A stretch of 64,000 nt of DNA from Variovorax sp. WS11. GTDB taxonomy: Bacteria > Pseudomonadota > Gammaproteobacteria > Burkholderiales > Burkholderiaceae_C. Below the pieces are notes generated by a model. It saw nothing but the letters and a program-made list of their open reading frames with translations, searched no databases and was not told the DNA's origin. A program made the position numbers and the translations under genes. Shown in pieces: positions 16,742-24,995 of this stretch. The stretch spans positions 806,001 through 870,000 of the forward strand of contig NZ_JAAGOW010000004.1 of the NCBI RefSeq assembly GCF_010499245.1, written 5' to 3'. The first letter of the stretch is position 1. Each line of letters opens with the position of its first letter.

Positions 16742-18286
16742 ATGAGCCGAAGGAGAATCGAGATGTTCCAGTACCGAATCGCCCTTGCGCAGATGCGTCA
16801 GGGCGCCTCCGAGCGAGAGATCGCGCGAAGTCATTGCTTGGGCCGGCACAAGCTGGCGGACCTGCGCGCGTTGGCCGAGCAGCACGGCTGGCTGGATGCG
16901 CAAACACCTTTGCCCGAGGACGCCCAGATCGCCGCCGCCCTCGGCGCGCCCAAGCTCGCAGCGTCCACCGTCTCGACACTGGAGTCGCATCGCGAGCTCA
17001 TCGCCGGCTGGCTCGACCGAGGCGTGCAGGGCACGACGATCCTGGCTGCTCTACAGCGCAATCATGGCTACCAGGGCAGCTACTCGTCCGTATACCGCAT
17101 GATCGTTTCGATCCGCGGCGAGCGCCCGGCCGATGTCACCGTGCCCTTGAGCTTCGCGCCCGGCGAGGCCGCCCAGGTCGACTTCGGCGCAGGGCCGATG
17201 CTGATGCATCCGACAGGTGCGCTGCGGCGCACCTGGGCGTTCGTGATGACGCTGTGCTTCAGCCGTCATCAGTACGTCGAATTCGTGTGGGACCAGACGG
17301 TGGCGACCTGGCTGGGCTGCCACCGGCGCGCCTTCGAATGGTTCGCCGCCGTGCCGCGGCGTCTCATCATCGACAACGCCAAGTGCGCGATCGTCAAGGC
17401 TTGCATCTACGACCCTGTCGTGCAGCGCGCGTATGCCGAGTGCGCCGAGGGATACGGCTTCAGGATCGACCCATGTGCCCCGCGGGATCCGAAGAAGAAG
17501 GGGGTCGTCGAAGCGGGAGTCAAATACGTCAAGGGCAGCTTCGTGCCGCTGCGCGAGTTCCGCGACCTTGCCGACCTTAACGCCCAGGCACGCAATTGGG
17601 TGATGAAGGAAGCCGGTGTGCGCGTGCACGGCACGACCCGCCAGGCGCCACTGGCGCTGTTCGAGCTGGAGCGCACGCAGCTGCAGCCGCTGCCGGCGGT
17701 CGCGCCGGATCTGGGCACCTGGCACAAGGTGTCGGTCCACCGCGATTGCCATGTCGCGCACGACCGGGTGCTGTACTCGGCGCCGTTCACGCTGGTGGGC
17801 AAGACGCTGTGGATGCGCGCCACTGACTCCACAGTGTTCCTGTACCAAGATCACCAGCTGGTGGCCAGCCACGCTCGAGGCCATCGCCCGGGCCAACGCG
17901 TGAGCGTTCGCGACCACTTGCCGCCGGCGGCGCGCCAGTTCTTCGCGCACGACCGTGCGTGGTGCCTGCAACAGGCACGCGAAGTTGGCGCTGCGTGTGC
18001 CGAGCTCATCGAGCGGCTGCTGGCCGATCGCATCCTGGAGCGACTGCGCGCAGCCCAAGGCGTGCTGCGGCTGCGCGATAGGTTCGGAGCTGCGCGCCTG
18101 GAAGTCGCTTGTGCCCGAGCGCTTCTGCACGCGAGCCCGTACTACCGCACCGTCAAGACGATCCTCACTGGCGGCTTCGACCAGCTACCGCTGGATGGCG
18201 CCGATGGCGCTCACATCCACGCACCCGGCGCGCGCTTCGTGCGCAGCGCGCAACTGCTGTTCAACCCCGACGCACCGCGTCACTGA
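16742..18286 (+). CDS. istA: IS21-family transposase IstA
   Basis: A 514-residue transposase. The N-terminal helix-turn-helix includes QGASEREIARSHCLGRHKL. The integrase core shows a DDE set: D in AAQVDFGAGPML, D in RLIIDNAKCAIVKA and E in KKKGVVEAGVKYVKGSF. The length is typical for IS21. It is followed 17 bp later by istB and both lie inside matched ends, so the element looks intact. Confidence 0.93.
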   Translation: MSRRRIEMFQYRIALAQMRQGASEREIARSHCLGRHKLADLRALAEQHGWLDAQTPLPEDAQIAAALGAPKLAASTVSTLESHRELIAGWLDRGVQGTTILAALQRNHGYQGSYSSVYRMIVSIRGERPADVTVPLSFAPGEAAQVDFGAGPMLMHPTGALRRTWAFVMTLCFSRHQYVEFVWDQTVATWLGCHRRAFEWFAAVPRRLIIDNAKCAIVKACIYDPVVQRAYAECAEGYGFRIDPCAPRDPKKKGVVEAGVKYVKGSFVPLREFRDLADLNAQARNWVMKEAGVRVHGTTRQAPLALFELERTQLQPLPAVAPDLGTWHKVSVHRDCHVAHDRVLYSAPFTLVGKTLWMRATDSTVFLYQDHQLVASHARGHRPGQRVSVRDHLPPAARQFFAHDRAWCLQQAREVGAACAELIERLLADRILERLRAAQGVLRLRDRFGAARLEVACARALLHASPYYRTVKTILTGGFDQLPLDGADGAHIHAPGARFVRSAQLLFNPDAPRH

Positions 18287-18302
18287 CCAAGGAGTGCACA
18301 TC

Positions 18303-19091
18303 ATGAATCCCATGCCGGCCCTCAGCCCGCACCTGAAGCAACTGCGCCTGTCGGGCATCCTGGACTCGCTGGAGGCGCGCAACCGCCAAGTCATCGATTC
18401 GAAGCTCGCCTACACCGAATTCCTCGCCCTCCTCATCGAAGACGAGGTTGCGCGCCGCGAGCAGAAGAAGTTCACCTGCCGGCTGCGACGGGCGGCGTTC
18501 CGCAGCAACAAGACGCTCGACCAGTTCGACTTCGACCGACTGCCGCAGCTCAATCGCGCCCTGGTGCACGAGCTGGCCACCGGACGCTATCTCGACGAGC
18601 GCGCACCGGTGCTGATCGTCGGGCCTTGCGGGACCGGCAAAAGCCATCTGGCGCAGGCGCTGGGCCACTGCGCGGTGCGCCAGGGCGTGGATGTCACCTT
18701 CGCCACCTGCACGCAACTGACCGCGGCGTTGAATGCGGCGCGCGCCATCGGCGGCTATGAGCGCAAGCTGGCCAATCTCGCACGCGTGTTGCTGCTGATC
18801 ATTGATGACTTCGGGCTCAAACCCCTTCGTCCGCCGGCCGATGAAGATCTGCATGAACTGATGGCCGAGCGCTACGAGAGCGCGGCCACCATCGTGACCA
18901 GCAACCTGGACCTCACCGAGTGGGACCAGGCCTTCCCGGCCAACAAGCTGCTGGCCAGCGCGACGCTCGATCGCATGCGTCACAACGCCTATTGCCTGGT
19001 GCTCGATGGCAAGAGTTACCGGGCCCCGCGACAACTGCCGGCGGTCATCCGCCAGCGTCTTGCCACCGAGGCCAAAACCGCTCAAGCTTGA
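18303..19091 (+). CDS. istB: IS21-family helper ATPase IstB
   Basis: A 262-residue AAA+ protein with Walker A GPCGTGKSHLA, Walker B LLLIIDDFGL and sensor-like TIVTSNLDLTEWDQAF. IstB directs IstA to target DNA. The ATG at 18303 is preceded by AAGGAG. It is the second gene of IS21 element A. Confidence 0.93.
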   Translation: MNPMPALSPHLKQLRLSGILDSLEARNRQVIDSKLAYTEFLALLIEDEVARREQKKFTCRLRRAAFRSNKTLDQFDFDRLPQLNRALVHELATGRYLDERAPVLIVGPCGTGKSHLAQALGHCAVRQGVDVTFATCTQLTAALNAARAIGGYERKLANLARVLLLIIDDFGLKPLRPPADEDLHELMAERYESAATIVTSNLDLTEWDQAFPANKLLASATLDRMRHNAYCLVLDGKSYRAPRQLPAVIRQRLATEAKTAQA

Positions 19092-19175
19092 AACCTTCGA
19101 TGGTGCCCTTCAACCTCGTTGCAGCCGGCTCCAATATGCCGAAAACAGGTGGCTCCATTACGCCGGAAGGTGACA

Positions 19176-19520
19176 CTCGCGTTCGCATCGATCTTGGTGC
19201 CGTCCAGCGCGATGTGCCCGAGCTTGAGCAGTTTCATCTCGCGCGCCAGCACCAGTACCTGTACGAACAGCGTCTCCACCTCCTTCAGGAAGCGGCGGCG
19301 AAACGTGGCCAGCGTGTCGTGGTCCGGGTGGGTGTTCGCCGCCACGTCGCGAAAGGCCACCGAGTCGTAAGTGGCGCGCTCGATCTTGCGGCTGGAGTGC
19401 ACGCCATTGGCGTCGCCATAGATCAGCAGACCCAGCAGTACTGCAGGATGGTGCGCGGCTGAGCCCCGGCCTGCGTATTGGCCGGTCAACTCACTCAGAT
19501 CGAGCTGCTCGATGACTTCG
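19176..19520 (-). pseudogene. Middle fragment of IS1182-family transposase
   Basis: This encodes VIEQLDLSELTGQYAGRG through ERATYDSVAFRDVAANTHP to HIALDGTKIDANAS. It is bounded on both sides by target duplications of two different IS21 elements (ACTTCG at 19515-19520 and CTCGCG at 19176-19181). It joins in frame to 24860-24963 upstream and 15640-16558 downstream. Confidence 0.9.
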
Positions 19521-19655
19521 TGTCAACGCCGATTTAAATCTGACCCACTTTCAGCATGGTCGCCGAAGTAAATCTGACCCACCCGGATCACTTTCGATGC
19601 GCTGCTCGGGCGCGTAGGGCGTAGCCCGAAGCGGCCGAGCAGCGCGCGGCGCCGG

Positions 19656-20438
19656 TCATGTCACCGACGTGGCCCTCCTTGCCGCCTGGCCGGCCTTGCG
19701 TTTGTCTTTCAATCGGAAGCTCTCGCCCGTGATCTGCACGATGTGGGCGTGGTGCAACAGGCGGTCCAGCATCGCCGCCGTCAGCGTCTGGTCATCCGCG
19801 AAGGCGCCCGCCCACTGCGTGAACGGCAGGTTGCTCGTGAGCACCATCGAGCCACGCTCGTAGCGCTTGGCCACCACGTTGAAGAACAGGTTGGCTTCGT
19901 CCCGCCCGAACGGCAGGTAGCCGATCTCGTCGATCACCAACAGCTTCGGTCCGAGCACGGCTCGGTTGAAGTATTCCTTCAGCCGGCTCTGCGCCTTGGC
20001 CGCTGCCAGTTGCATCATGAGGTCGGCCGCGGTGATGAAGCGGGCCTTGTGTCCCGCCATCACTGCGCGGTGGCACAGTGCCAATGCGACATGGGTCTTG
20101 CCGACGCCGCTTGGCCCGAGCAGTACCACGTTCTCGGCACGCTCGACGAATGCCAGGTGGCCCAGCTCCAAGATCTGCGCCTTAGGCGCGCCAGTTGCCT
20201 GGGTCCAATCGAACTGCTCCAGCGTCTTCACGGAGGGCATCGTCGCCAGGCGCATCATGGTGACGCGCTTGCGCTCCTCTCGCGCCACGAACTCGCTGGC
20301 AAGGACCTTCTCGAGGAAGTCGGCGAAGCTGGTTCCGTCCCGCGCAGCGTCCTGCGCCAGCGCCGGCCAGTCGCTGCCCAGCCGGGCGAACTTGAGTTGT
20401 TCGCACAGCTCAGCGATGCGGTCATGTTGCAAGCTCAT
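19656..20438 (-). CDS. istB: IS21-family helper ATPase IstB (element B)
   Basis: A 260-residue AAA+ ATPase with Walker A GPSGVGKTHVALAL, Walker B LLVIDEIGYLPFGRDEANLF and SMVLTSNLPFTQW. Its ATG overlaps the istA stop (TGATG), the usual coupling in IS21. Because istA upstream is now interrupted, expression must come from inside the cassette or from a fortuitous promoter. The long in-frame upstream extension to 20900 is not part of the protein. Confidence 0.92.
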   Translation of the reverse strand: MSLQHDRIAELCEQLKFARLGSDWPALAQDAARDGTSFADFLEKVLASEFVAREERKRVTMMRLATMPSVKTLEQFDWTQATGAPKAQILELGHLAFVERAENVVLLGPSGVGKTHVALALCHRAVMAGHKARFITAADLMMQLAAAKAQSRLKEYFNRAVLGPKLLVIDEIGYLPFGRDEANLFFNVVAKRYERGSMVLTSNLPFTQWAGAFADDQTLTAAMLDRLLHHAHIVQITGESFRLKDKRKAGQAARRATSVT

Positions 20439-20761
20439 CACGCAGCCTCCAGCAAGGCGTCGTACACCGACAGCGGATGCTGCAGGCTCTCCACCGGCGG
20501 GGCCACGCGCTGACGTGTGGGCGCCGGCGCCTTGAGCGCTGGCGCGCTCAGCATGACCGCGCGTTCTTCGGCCAGCCGCACTGCGGGCACGGCCTTGGTG
20601 GTGGCGTGCACGCGGGCGTTGGCAACCTCGTCGAGCCAGCGACGCACGTGCAGGTTGGCCAGGTTGGCGTCGAGGCGCAAGCCGCTTGCTTCCAACGTCG
20701 CGGCCAGCGGCACCAGGAAGCTGCCCTTCAGGTACGAATTGAATCGCTCGACCTTGCCCTT
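20438..20761 (-). pseudogene. istA: C-terminal fragment of istA (element B)
   Basis: This encodes KGKVERFNSYLKGSFLVPLA to the stop at 20438, the last ~107 residues of an IS21 transposase, including the catalytic Glu in KVERF. It joins in frame to the fragment at 24084-24773 (CRAKT then KGKVERF). The insertion therefore separates the first two catalytic Asp residues from the Glu. Confidence 0.88.
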
Positions 20762-20811
20762 CTCGTAGGTCCAGAACTGCACGTGATGCAGCGTCTGGAG
20801 CGTCCATAGAG

Positions 20812-21087
20812 GTCGAAGTCACGCACCCTTTCCATCCGTGGAAGGGTCGGCGCCTGGTGCTTGCCACTCGCAAGCAGAACTGGGGCGAGGACCGCGTCAT
20901 GTTCTTCGACGCCCATGGTCAGCTGCGCTCACTGCCGGCGGCGTGGACCGACGTTGATCCGCCAGATGCTCGAACCGATGCTGCAGCCGGGCGGTCGTTC
21001 TTCCGCGCGGACGACCTGTCGACGCTCGTGGCGCTGGTTGGCGAGATCAAGAGTCGGCATCACAGCAGGCGCAAGCGTGTCAAGTAA
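20812..21087 (+). CDS. DUF5372-like small protein of the recombinase cassette (start unclear)
   Basis: The frame reads VEVTHPFHPWKGRRLVLATR, then NWGEDRVMFFDAHGQLRSLPAAWTDVD, matching the DUF5372/Y4bD family that accompanies serine recombinases of this type. No ATG or good GTG precedes the conserved THPFHP segment; GTG at 20857 would remove it. Either a non-standard start is used or the 5' end was altered on insertion. Function is unknown; in related modules it lies upstream of the HTH and recombinase genes, as here. Confidence 0.65.
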   Translation, partial: VEVTHPFHPWKGRRLVLATRKQNWGEDRVMFFDAHGQLRSLPAAWTDVDPPDARTDAAAGRSFFRADDLSTLVALVGEIKSRHHSRRKRVK

Positions 21088-21203
21088 ATTGCGCCGCATG
21101 TGTAAACGTATTAACGCCGCACTTGGTGCTGCCGGTAGACGCCTCTTAAATTCAACTGGCCTAATTCATTCAAGTTCATTGGATCAGAAGGAGCAAATCC
21201 ATC

Positions 21204-21232
21204 TTGACGTTGCATACAGTGCGGCATATTAT
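21204..21232 (+). promoter_or_regulatory. Sigma-70-type promoter for the HTH/recombinase genes
   Basis: TTGACG (21204-21209) and TATTAT (21227-21232) are separated by exactly 17 bp in a locally AT-rich stretch. Transcription would start near 21239, about 22 nt before the ATG at 21261. It is one of the cleanest promoter matches in the window. Confidence 0.6.
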
Positions 21233-21260
21233 GATTTACACAACAAGAACCACTGCGACC

Positions 21261-21713
21261 ATGCCCAAGCCTGCCAACAAGCTCGACCGATTGCGCGAGG
21301 CGGGCATCCTCAACGTGCAGCCCAGTCGGGTTCAGGCCGACTGGTTCCACCCCGGCGGGTTCTTCGACGCCAACGACCTGGTGCAGGTCAAGTACGAGAT
21401 GCTTCGCCACGCGCGGCAAGACGGCGTCACCAAGGCCGAGGCGGCCAGCTTGTTCGGCCTGTCGCGACCGACCTTCTACCAGGCCGAAGCCGCGTTCGAG
21501 CGCGACGGCGTTGCCGGGTTGCTGCCGCAACCGCGCGGGCCGAAGTCAGCCCACAAGCTCACCGCCGAGGTGATGGACGTCATCGAGTCGCACCACACCG
21601 GCAGCGGCCCGATGCACGCACGCGAGATGGCCAAACTGGTTCACACCCAATTGGGTGTCAAGGTGCACCCACGCAGCATCGAGCGGGCAATCGCTCGCAA
21701 AAAAAAACGCTGA
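21261..21713 (+). CDS. Helix-turn-helix protein of the recombinase cassette
   Basis: A 150-residue protein beginning MPKPANKLDRLREAGILNVQ. Residues about 50-85 form a helix-turn-helix (VTKAEAASLFGLSRPTFYQAEAAF), followed by GVAGLLPQPRGPKSAHKLTAEV and a second DNA-binding-like region. It resembles the small HTH partner of Y4b-type serine recombinases. It ends at a run of nine A residues immediately before the stop, and a -1 shift there would fuse it to the next reading frame. Confidence 0.78.
   Translation: MPKPANKLDRLREAGILNVQPSRVQADWFHPGGFFDANDLVQVKYEMLRHARQDGVTKAEAASLFGLSRPTFYQAEAAFERDGVAGLLPQPRGPKSAHKLTAEVMDVIESHHTGSGPMHAREMAKLVHTQLGVKVHPRSIERAIARKKKR
21699..21713 (+). promoter_or_regulatory. 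Candidate -1 frameshift site (A9) at the end of the HTH gene
   Basis: Nine consecutive A residues (21699-21707) are read as AAA AAA AAA CGC TGA in the HTH frame. The heptamer A AAA AAA is a classic slippery sequence. A -1 shift enters the open frame that continues to 22009. This is inferred from sequence only. Confidence 0.4.
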
Positions 21714-22009
21714 CACCTTCTTCGACGAACACCTCGTCGAGTCTGCCCAGCGATGCGGCCGCGGCCTACGAGTGCATTCGCGCCGACGTAGTGGCCGGTC
21801 GAGGCCGTCCAGACGCTCTGGGCGCAATCATCTTCCACGGCATGTGGCACGGCCTGCGGGTGTTGCGCGCCACCGCGGCACCCTCGACATCTTCAGTGAT
21901 CGCGCCGCCGACATCGGCGGCACCCACCGGCACGCTCGATCGCCAGCTCGTGCGCCTGCTGGCCGACATGGTGCTGGCGACCCAGTTAGAGGTACTTCAT
22001 GCCCAGTGA
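21710..22009 (+). CDS. Small cassette ORF lacking an ATG, in the -1 frame to the HTH gene
   Basis: The frame reads AAAAYECIRADVVAGRGRPDALGAIIFHGMWHGL and ends QLVRLLADMVLATQLEVLHAQ, similar in layout to the third short protein of recombinase modules (AYE...GLG...HGM near the start, LLA.LVLATQSEVLH at the end). There is no ATG; CTG at 21710 overlaps the HTH stop. Expression could be by ribosomal frameshifting at the A9 run, by a non-ATG start, or by coupling. It overlaps the recombinase start at 21999. Confidence 0.55.
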   Translation: MTPSSTNTSSSLPSDAAAAYECIRADVVAGRGRPDALGAIIFHGMWHGLRVLRATAAPSTSSVIAPPTSAAPTGTLDRQLVRLLADMVLATQLEVLHAQ

Positions 22010-24074
22010 TTCTGCCCTGAAGGTCGACGCCGACCACTTGCGCCGTGATGCGTTCCTGTACGTGCGGCAATCCTCGTTGCGCCAGGTGTTCGAGAACACG
22101 GAGAGCACCAAGCGCCAATACGCGTTGCGCGAGCGTGCGGTGGCGCTGGGCTGGCCGCTGGAGCACGTGATCGACAGCGACCTGGGCCTGTCCGGTGCGC
22201 AGGCACGCGACCGCGACGGCTTCCAGAGTCTCGTCACCGAGGTTGCGCTCGGCCACGCCGGCATCGTGCTGGGGCTGGAGGTCTCACGCCTGGCACGCAA
22301 CAACGCCGACTGGCATCGCCTGCTTGAGCTGGCAGCCATGTCACGCACCCTCATCCTCGACGAGGACGGGGTCTACGACCCGTCCCACTTCAACGATCGC
22401 CTTCTGCTGGGTCTGAAGGGCACGATGAGCGAAGCCGAACTGCACATCCTGAAGTCACGCCTGCAAGGTGGCATCCTGAACAAGGCACGCCGAGGTGAGC
22501 TGGAGATGCCCTTGCCGATCGGGTTGGTGTACGACGGCGCTGGTCACGTCGTTCTCGACCCCGACCGCCAGGTCCAGGACACCGTTCGATTGCTGTTCGA
22601 GATGTTCAACGACCTCGGCTCTGCCTGCGCCGTTGTGCGGCGTCTGCGCAAACAGGAGGTACTGTTCCCGCGACGCATCCGTCGAGGAATCGGCAAGGGT
22701 GATCTGCTGTGGGGCCTGATCGACGTCTCGCGGGTATTGCAGATCTTGCACAACCCGCGCTACGCGGGCGCCTTCGTCTACGGCCGTTCGCGCATCTTCT
22801 GCAACGCGCAACTGCGGCCGGTGCAGCGAGACGTGGGGCAGCAGGATTGGAAGGTGCTGATCCGCAATGCCCATGCGGGTTACATCGATTGGTCGCAGTT
22901 CGAGCGCAATGAACTCAGGCTGCGGCAGAACCTGGGCTTCGCCCCCGGAGAGCGGGGACGCATGCCGCGCGAGGGCAATGGCCTGCTGCAGGGGCGCGTG
23001 TTGTGCGGCAAATGCGGGGCACGCATGCGGGTGCACTACGAGTCTCTCAGTGGCCAACTGCGTGCGTACTACCGCTGCTACGAAGAGGTCGTGCGCCGAG
23101 CCGGCAAGCCGTGTCAAGCGGTTCACGGACCGGCGGTCGACGCGGCGGTCAGCGCCTTGCTCCTGCAGACCGTGGCGCCGGCGGCGATCGAGGTCGCACT
23201 GGCCGTGCAGGATGAGATTGCGCAGCGCATCGAGCAGGCCGCCGCGCGGCGTCAGGCGCAGCTTCAGCGCACGCGCTACGAGGCCGAGTTAGCCCGCCGC
23301 CGCTACGCCAAGGTGGATCCGGACAACCGCTTGGTGGCCGATGCGCTCGAGGCGGAATGGAACCAACGCCTGCGCGAACTCGACACCTTGCAGCAACAGC
23401 ACGAACGCCAGCAGCACGAGGATGAGGCTCAACTCGACGAGCCGGCGCGCAAGCGCATCGTCGACCTGGCGCGCGACTTCCCTCGGGTCTGGAACGACGC
23501 CAGGACCAGTGCGTTGGAACGCAAGCGCATGCTGGCATTGTTGATCGAGGACGTGACGTTGGTGGCCGGGCCGAGCATTGCGGTGCACGTACGCTGGCGC
23601 GGCGGACGAACGCAAAGCCTTTGCGTCGACAAGCCGCGGCCCATCGCGCAGATCCGCAAGACCCCGCCGGAAGTGGTCGCCCTCATCGACGAGTTGCTCG
23701 AGACCTCTACCGACCGGCAGATCGCCGTCAAGCTCAACGCGCTCGGGCATCGCAACTGGCGCGGCGAAGCGTTCACGATGAAGAAGGTCATCCTGGTGCG
23801 ATACGCCTACGCGCTCAAGAGCCGCTTCGAGCGGCTGCGCGAGCGCGGCATGCTCACTGGCGAAGAGGTCGCCAAGCACCTCGGTGTGTCCTCGACGACC
23901 GTTCATCAACTCGGCCGTCTCGGCATCCTTAAGCGCCACCTATACGGCAACAATCATCGATGCTTGTACGAACCGCCCGGCAACGTCACACTGGTTAAAG
24001 GCGCCGGCAGCCGATACGGCGGTCGGCCCCCACGCCTTATTGCCGCTCAACTATCCGAACAAGGTGCAGTATGA
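21999..24074 (+). CDS. Large serine recombinase (Y4bA/resolvase-recombinase type)
   Basis: A 691-residue protein. The N-terminal resolvase domain starts AFLYVRQSSLRQVFENTEST with the catalytic Ser in RQSS (about 25); GLEVSRLARNNADWHRLL is the family's Arg-rich active-site segment. A recombinase domain follows (about 180-290), then a zinc-ribbon-like CGKCGARMRVHYE...CYEEV, a coiled coil (about 400-490) and a C-terminal HTH (LTGEEVAKHLGVSSTTVHQLGRLGIL). It probably catalyses excision and integration of the cassette it sits in. Its 3' end reaches within 10 bp of the cassette boundary. Confidence 0.93.
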   Translation: MPSDSALKVDADHLRRDAFLYVRQSSLRQVFENTESTKRQYALRERAVALGWPLEHVIDSDLGLSGAQARDRDGFQSLVTEVALGHAGIVLGLEVSRLARNNADWHRLLELAAMSRTLILDEDGVYDPSHFNDRLLLGLKGTMSEAELHILKSRLQGGILNKARRGELEMPLPIGLVYDGAGHVVLDPDRQVQDTVRLLFEMFNDLGSACAVVRRLRKQEVLFPRRIRRGIGKGDLLWGLIDVSRVLQILHNPRYAGAFVYGRSRIFCNAQLRPVQRDVGQQDWKVLIRNAHAGYIDWSQFERNELRLRQNLGFAPGERGRMPREGNGLLQGRVLCGKCGARMRVHYESLSGQLRAYYRCYEEVVRRAGKPCQAVHGPAVDAAVSALLLQTVAPAAIEVALAVQDEIAQRIEQAAARRQAQLQRTRYEAELARRRYAKVDPDNRLVADALEAEWNQRLRELDTLQQQHERQQHEDEAQLDEPARKRIVDLARDFPRVWNDARTSALERKRMLALLIEDVTLVAGPSIAVHVRWRGGRTQSLCVDKPRPIAQIRKTPPEVVALIDELLETSTDRQIAVKLNALGHRNWRGEAFTMKKVILVRYAYALKSRFERLRERGMLTGEEVAKHLGVSSTTVHQLGRLGILKRHLYGNNHRCLYEPPGNVTLVKGAGSRYGGRPPRLIAAQLSEQGAV

Positions 24075-24083
24075 AGTCCACGC

Positions 24084-24773
24084 CTTGGTCTTCGCTCGGC
24101 AAGGGCGACACAGTCGGGGCGTGAAGCCGCATGCCTCCGCGAGATCTCTCAACTCGCCGTTCCAGCGGTGCAGGCCTTCGCCGTAGGCGTTGCGTTCGAT
24201 CACCACAGCCTTGGTGTTGTCGAACAGAACATGCTCGGGGACCCCGCCGAAGTAGTCGAAGGCCTCGCGCAATCCCGCGCACAGCGTGGTTGCGTCCTCG
24301 CCGGAACTTGCGACGAACTTGACGAAGCTCGCGCGGCTGTAGCCCATGGTGGCCACCAGCGCCAGCAGCGGATCGCGACCTCGCCTGACATAAGTGAAGT
24401 CGGCCTGCATCTGCTTGCCCGGTGGGGTCTCGAAGCGCACCAGCGGCTCGGGCTCGCTCTTCTTCAAGGGCGCCAGCCAGGCCTTGAGCTGGCTGATGCC
24501 GCCGGCGTAGCCGCGCTCGCGGATCTCGCGCAAGAGCACGGTGGCTGGAATCCACCGCGGGCGGGCCTGCTCGACACGCTCACGCAAATAGCCCTTGTAC
24601 TCGTCGAGCTTGCACGCCCGCGCTTCACGCGGGCCGTAGCGCCGTGCCGTCTCGTCTCTCAGATACCGGCGTACCGTGTTGCGCGAGCAGTCCAACTGCT
24701 TCGCGATCGCTCTGACGCTCTCGCCCCTTCGGGCCATCACTCGTATCTCCACTGCTTGCTCCTGGGTCAACAT
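24084..24773 (-). pseudogene. istA: N-terminal fragment of istA (element B)
   Basis: The frame starts MLTQEQAVEIRVMARRGESV (24773; Met at 24797 is an alternative). It shows a helix-turn-helix (IAKQLDCSRNTVRRYLRD) and two catalytic Asp contexts (KQMQADFTYVRRG and VLFDNTKAVVI), ending at CRPCRAKTK at the cassette junction. The Glu-bearing remainder is at 20438-20761; joined, they give a 336-residue IstA. Reading runs past the junction for ~11 codons into the cassette and stops at 24051. Confidence 0.88.
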
Positions 24774-24859
24774 CGACGGCGCCAAAAAGGCCGTCATCCT
24801 CGCCCAGGTGGGTCACTTTTACTTCGGCGCACTGGGTCAGTATTACTTCGGCGCCAACA

Positions 24860-24963
24860 ACTTCGACCACGAAGCGCGCCAAGTGATCATTGGGCAGCCA
24901 TTCGTCCACCGACGGAGGCAACAGATACGACGTGTCTCGGTCTACGGGGACGAAGCGGCTCAT
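24860..24963 (-). pseudogene. N-terminal fragment of IS1182-family transposase
   Basis: The frame starts MSRFVPVDRDTSYLLPPSVD and reaches HLARFVVEV at the IS21-B target duplication (ACTTCG, 24860-24865). DWLP/EWLP-type start regions of this kind are characteristic of IS1182 transposases. It continues in frame at 19520 (VIEQLDLSEL). Confidence 0.88.
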
Positions 24964-24995
24964 CGGGGCGGGAGGCTTGGTTTTGTTGCCCCAAT

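Larger units (their letters stand above)
16559..19175. mobile_element. IS21-family element A, inserted in the IS1182 transposase
   Basis: The 2617-bp element has ends TGTCACCTTCCGGC at 16559 and its reverse complement ending at 19175. The direct repeat CTCGCG (16553-16558 and 19176-19181) is a 6-bp target duplication. The left end holds four GGAGCCA-type repeats spaced exactly 25 bp; the right end holds two. It encodes istA and istB in the forward direction. Confidence 0.93.
20762..24083. mobile_element. Serine-recombinase cassette inserted in istA (boundaries within ~3 bp)
   Basis: Comparing the two istA halves places the cassette between AAG at 20759-20761 and AAG at 24084-24086 (plus strand CTT). 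The intact gene would have a single AAG codon there, so the ends share a 3-bp overlap and there is no longer target duplication. That fits the short crossover core of serine recombinases. The cassette holds four forward genes: a DUF5372-like gene, an HTH gene, a small ORF and a large recombinase, resembling the rhizobial y4bA-D type module. Confidence 0.8.
19521..24859. mobile_element. IS21-family element B, itself carrying a serine-recombinase cassette
   Basis: The ends are TGTCAACGCCGATTTAAATC at 19521 and, inverted, TGTTGGCGCCGAAGTAAT ending at 24859. They are flanked by the direct repeat ACTTCG (19515-19520 and 24860-24865). Internal repeats of TAAATCTGACCCA occur at 19535 and 19569. It encodes reverse istA (split) and istB. 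Without the inner cassette it would be about 2.0 kb. Confidence 0.9.
15579..24995 (-). mobile_element. IS1182-family element carrying nested insertions (outer ends approximate)
   Basis: Three reverse fragments (24860-24963, 19176-19520 and 15640-16558) make one transposase gene. Removing 19521-24865 and 16559-19181 (each an IS plus one target duplication copy) leaves 1356 bp, exactly 452 codons with no stop before the end. The outer ends are inferred from weakly matching TGGGGC...AAGCC sequences at about 15579 and 24995 and are less certain than the inner junctions. Confidence 0.75.

Noticed and set aside
17051..18130. 359-residue reverse ORF inside istA
   Set aside because: Shadow of a conserved transposase gene; no recognisable protein features.
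19656..20900. 414-residue version of IstB-B with an N-terminal extension
   Set aside because: The extension is the istA C-terminus and cassette end in a wrong frame; the real start is the ATG overlapping the istA stop at 20438.
24625..24963. 112-residue reverse ORF taken as one protein
   Set aside because: Only 24860-24963 is real (the IS1182 N-terminus); the rest is IS21-B end sequence read through.
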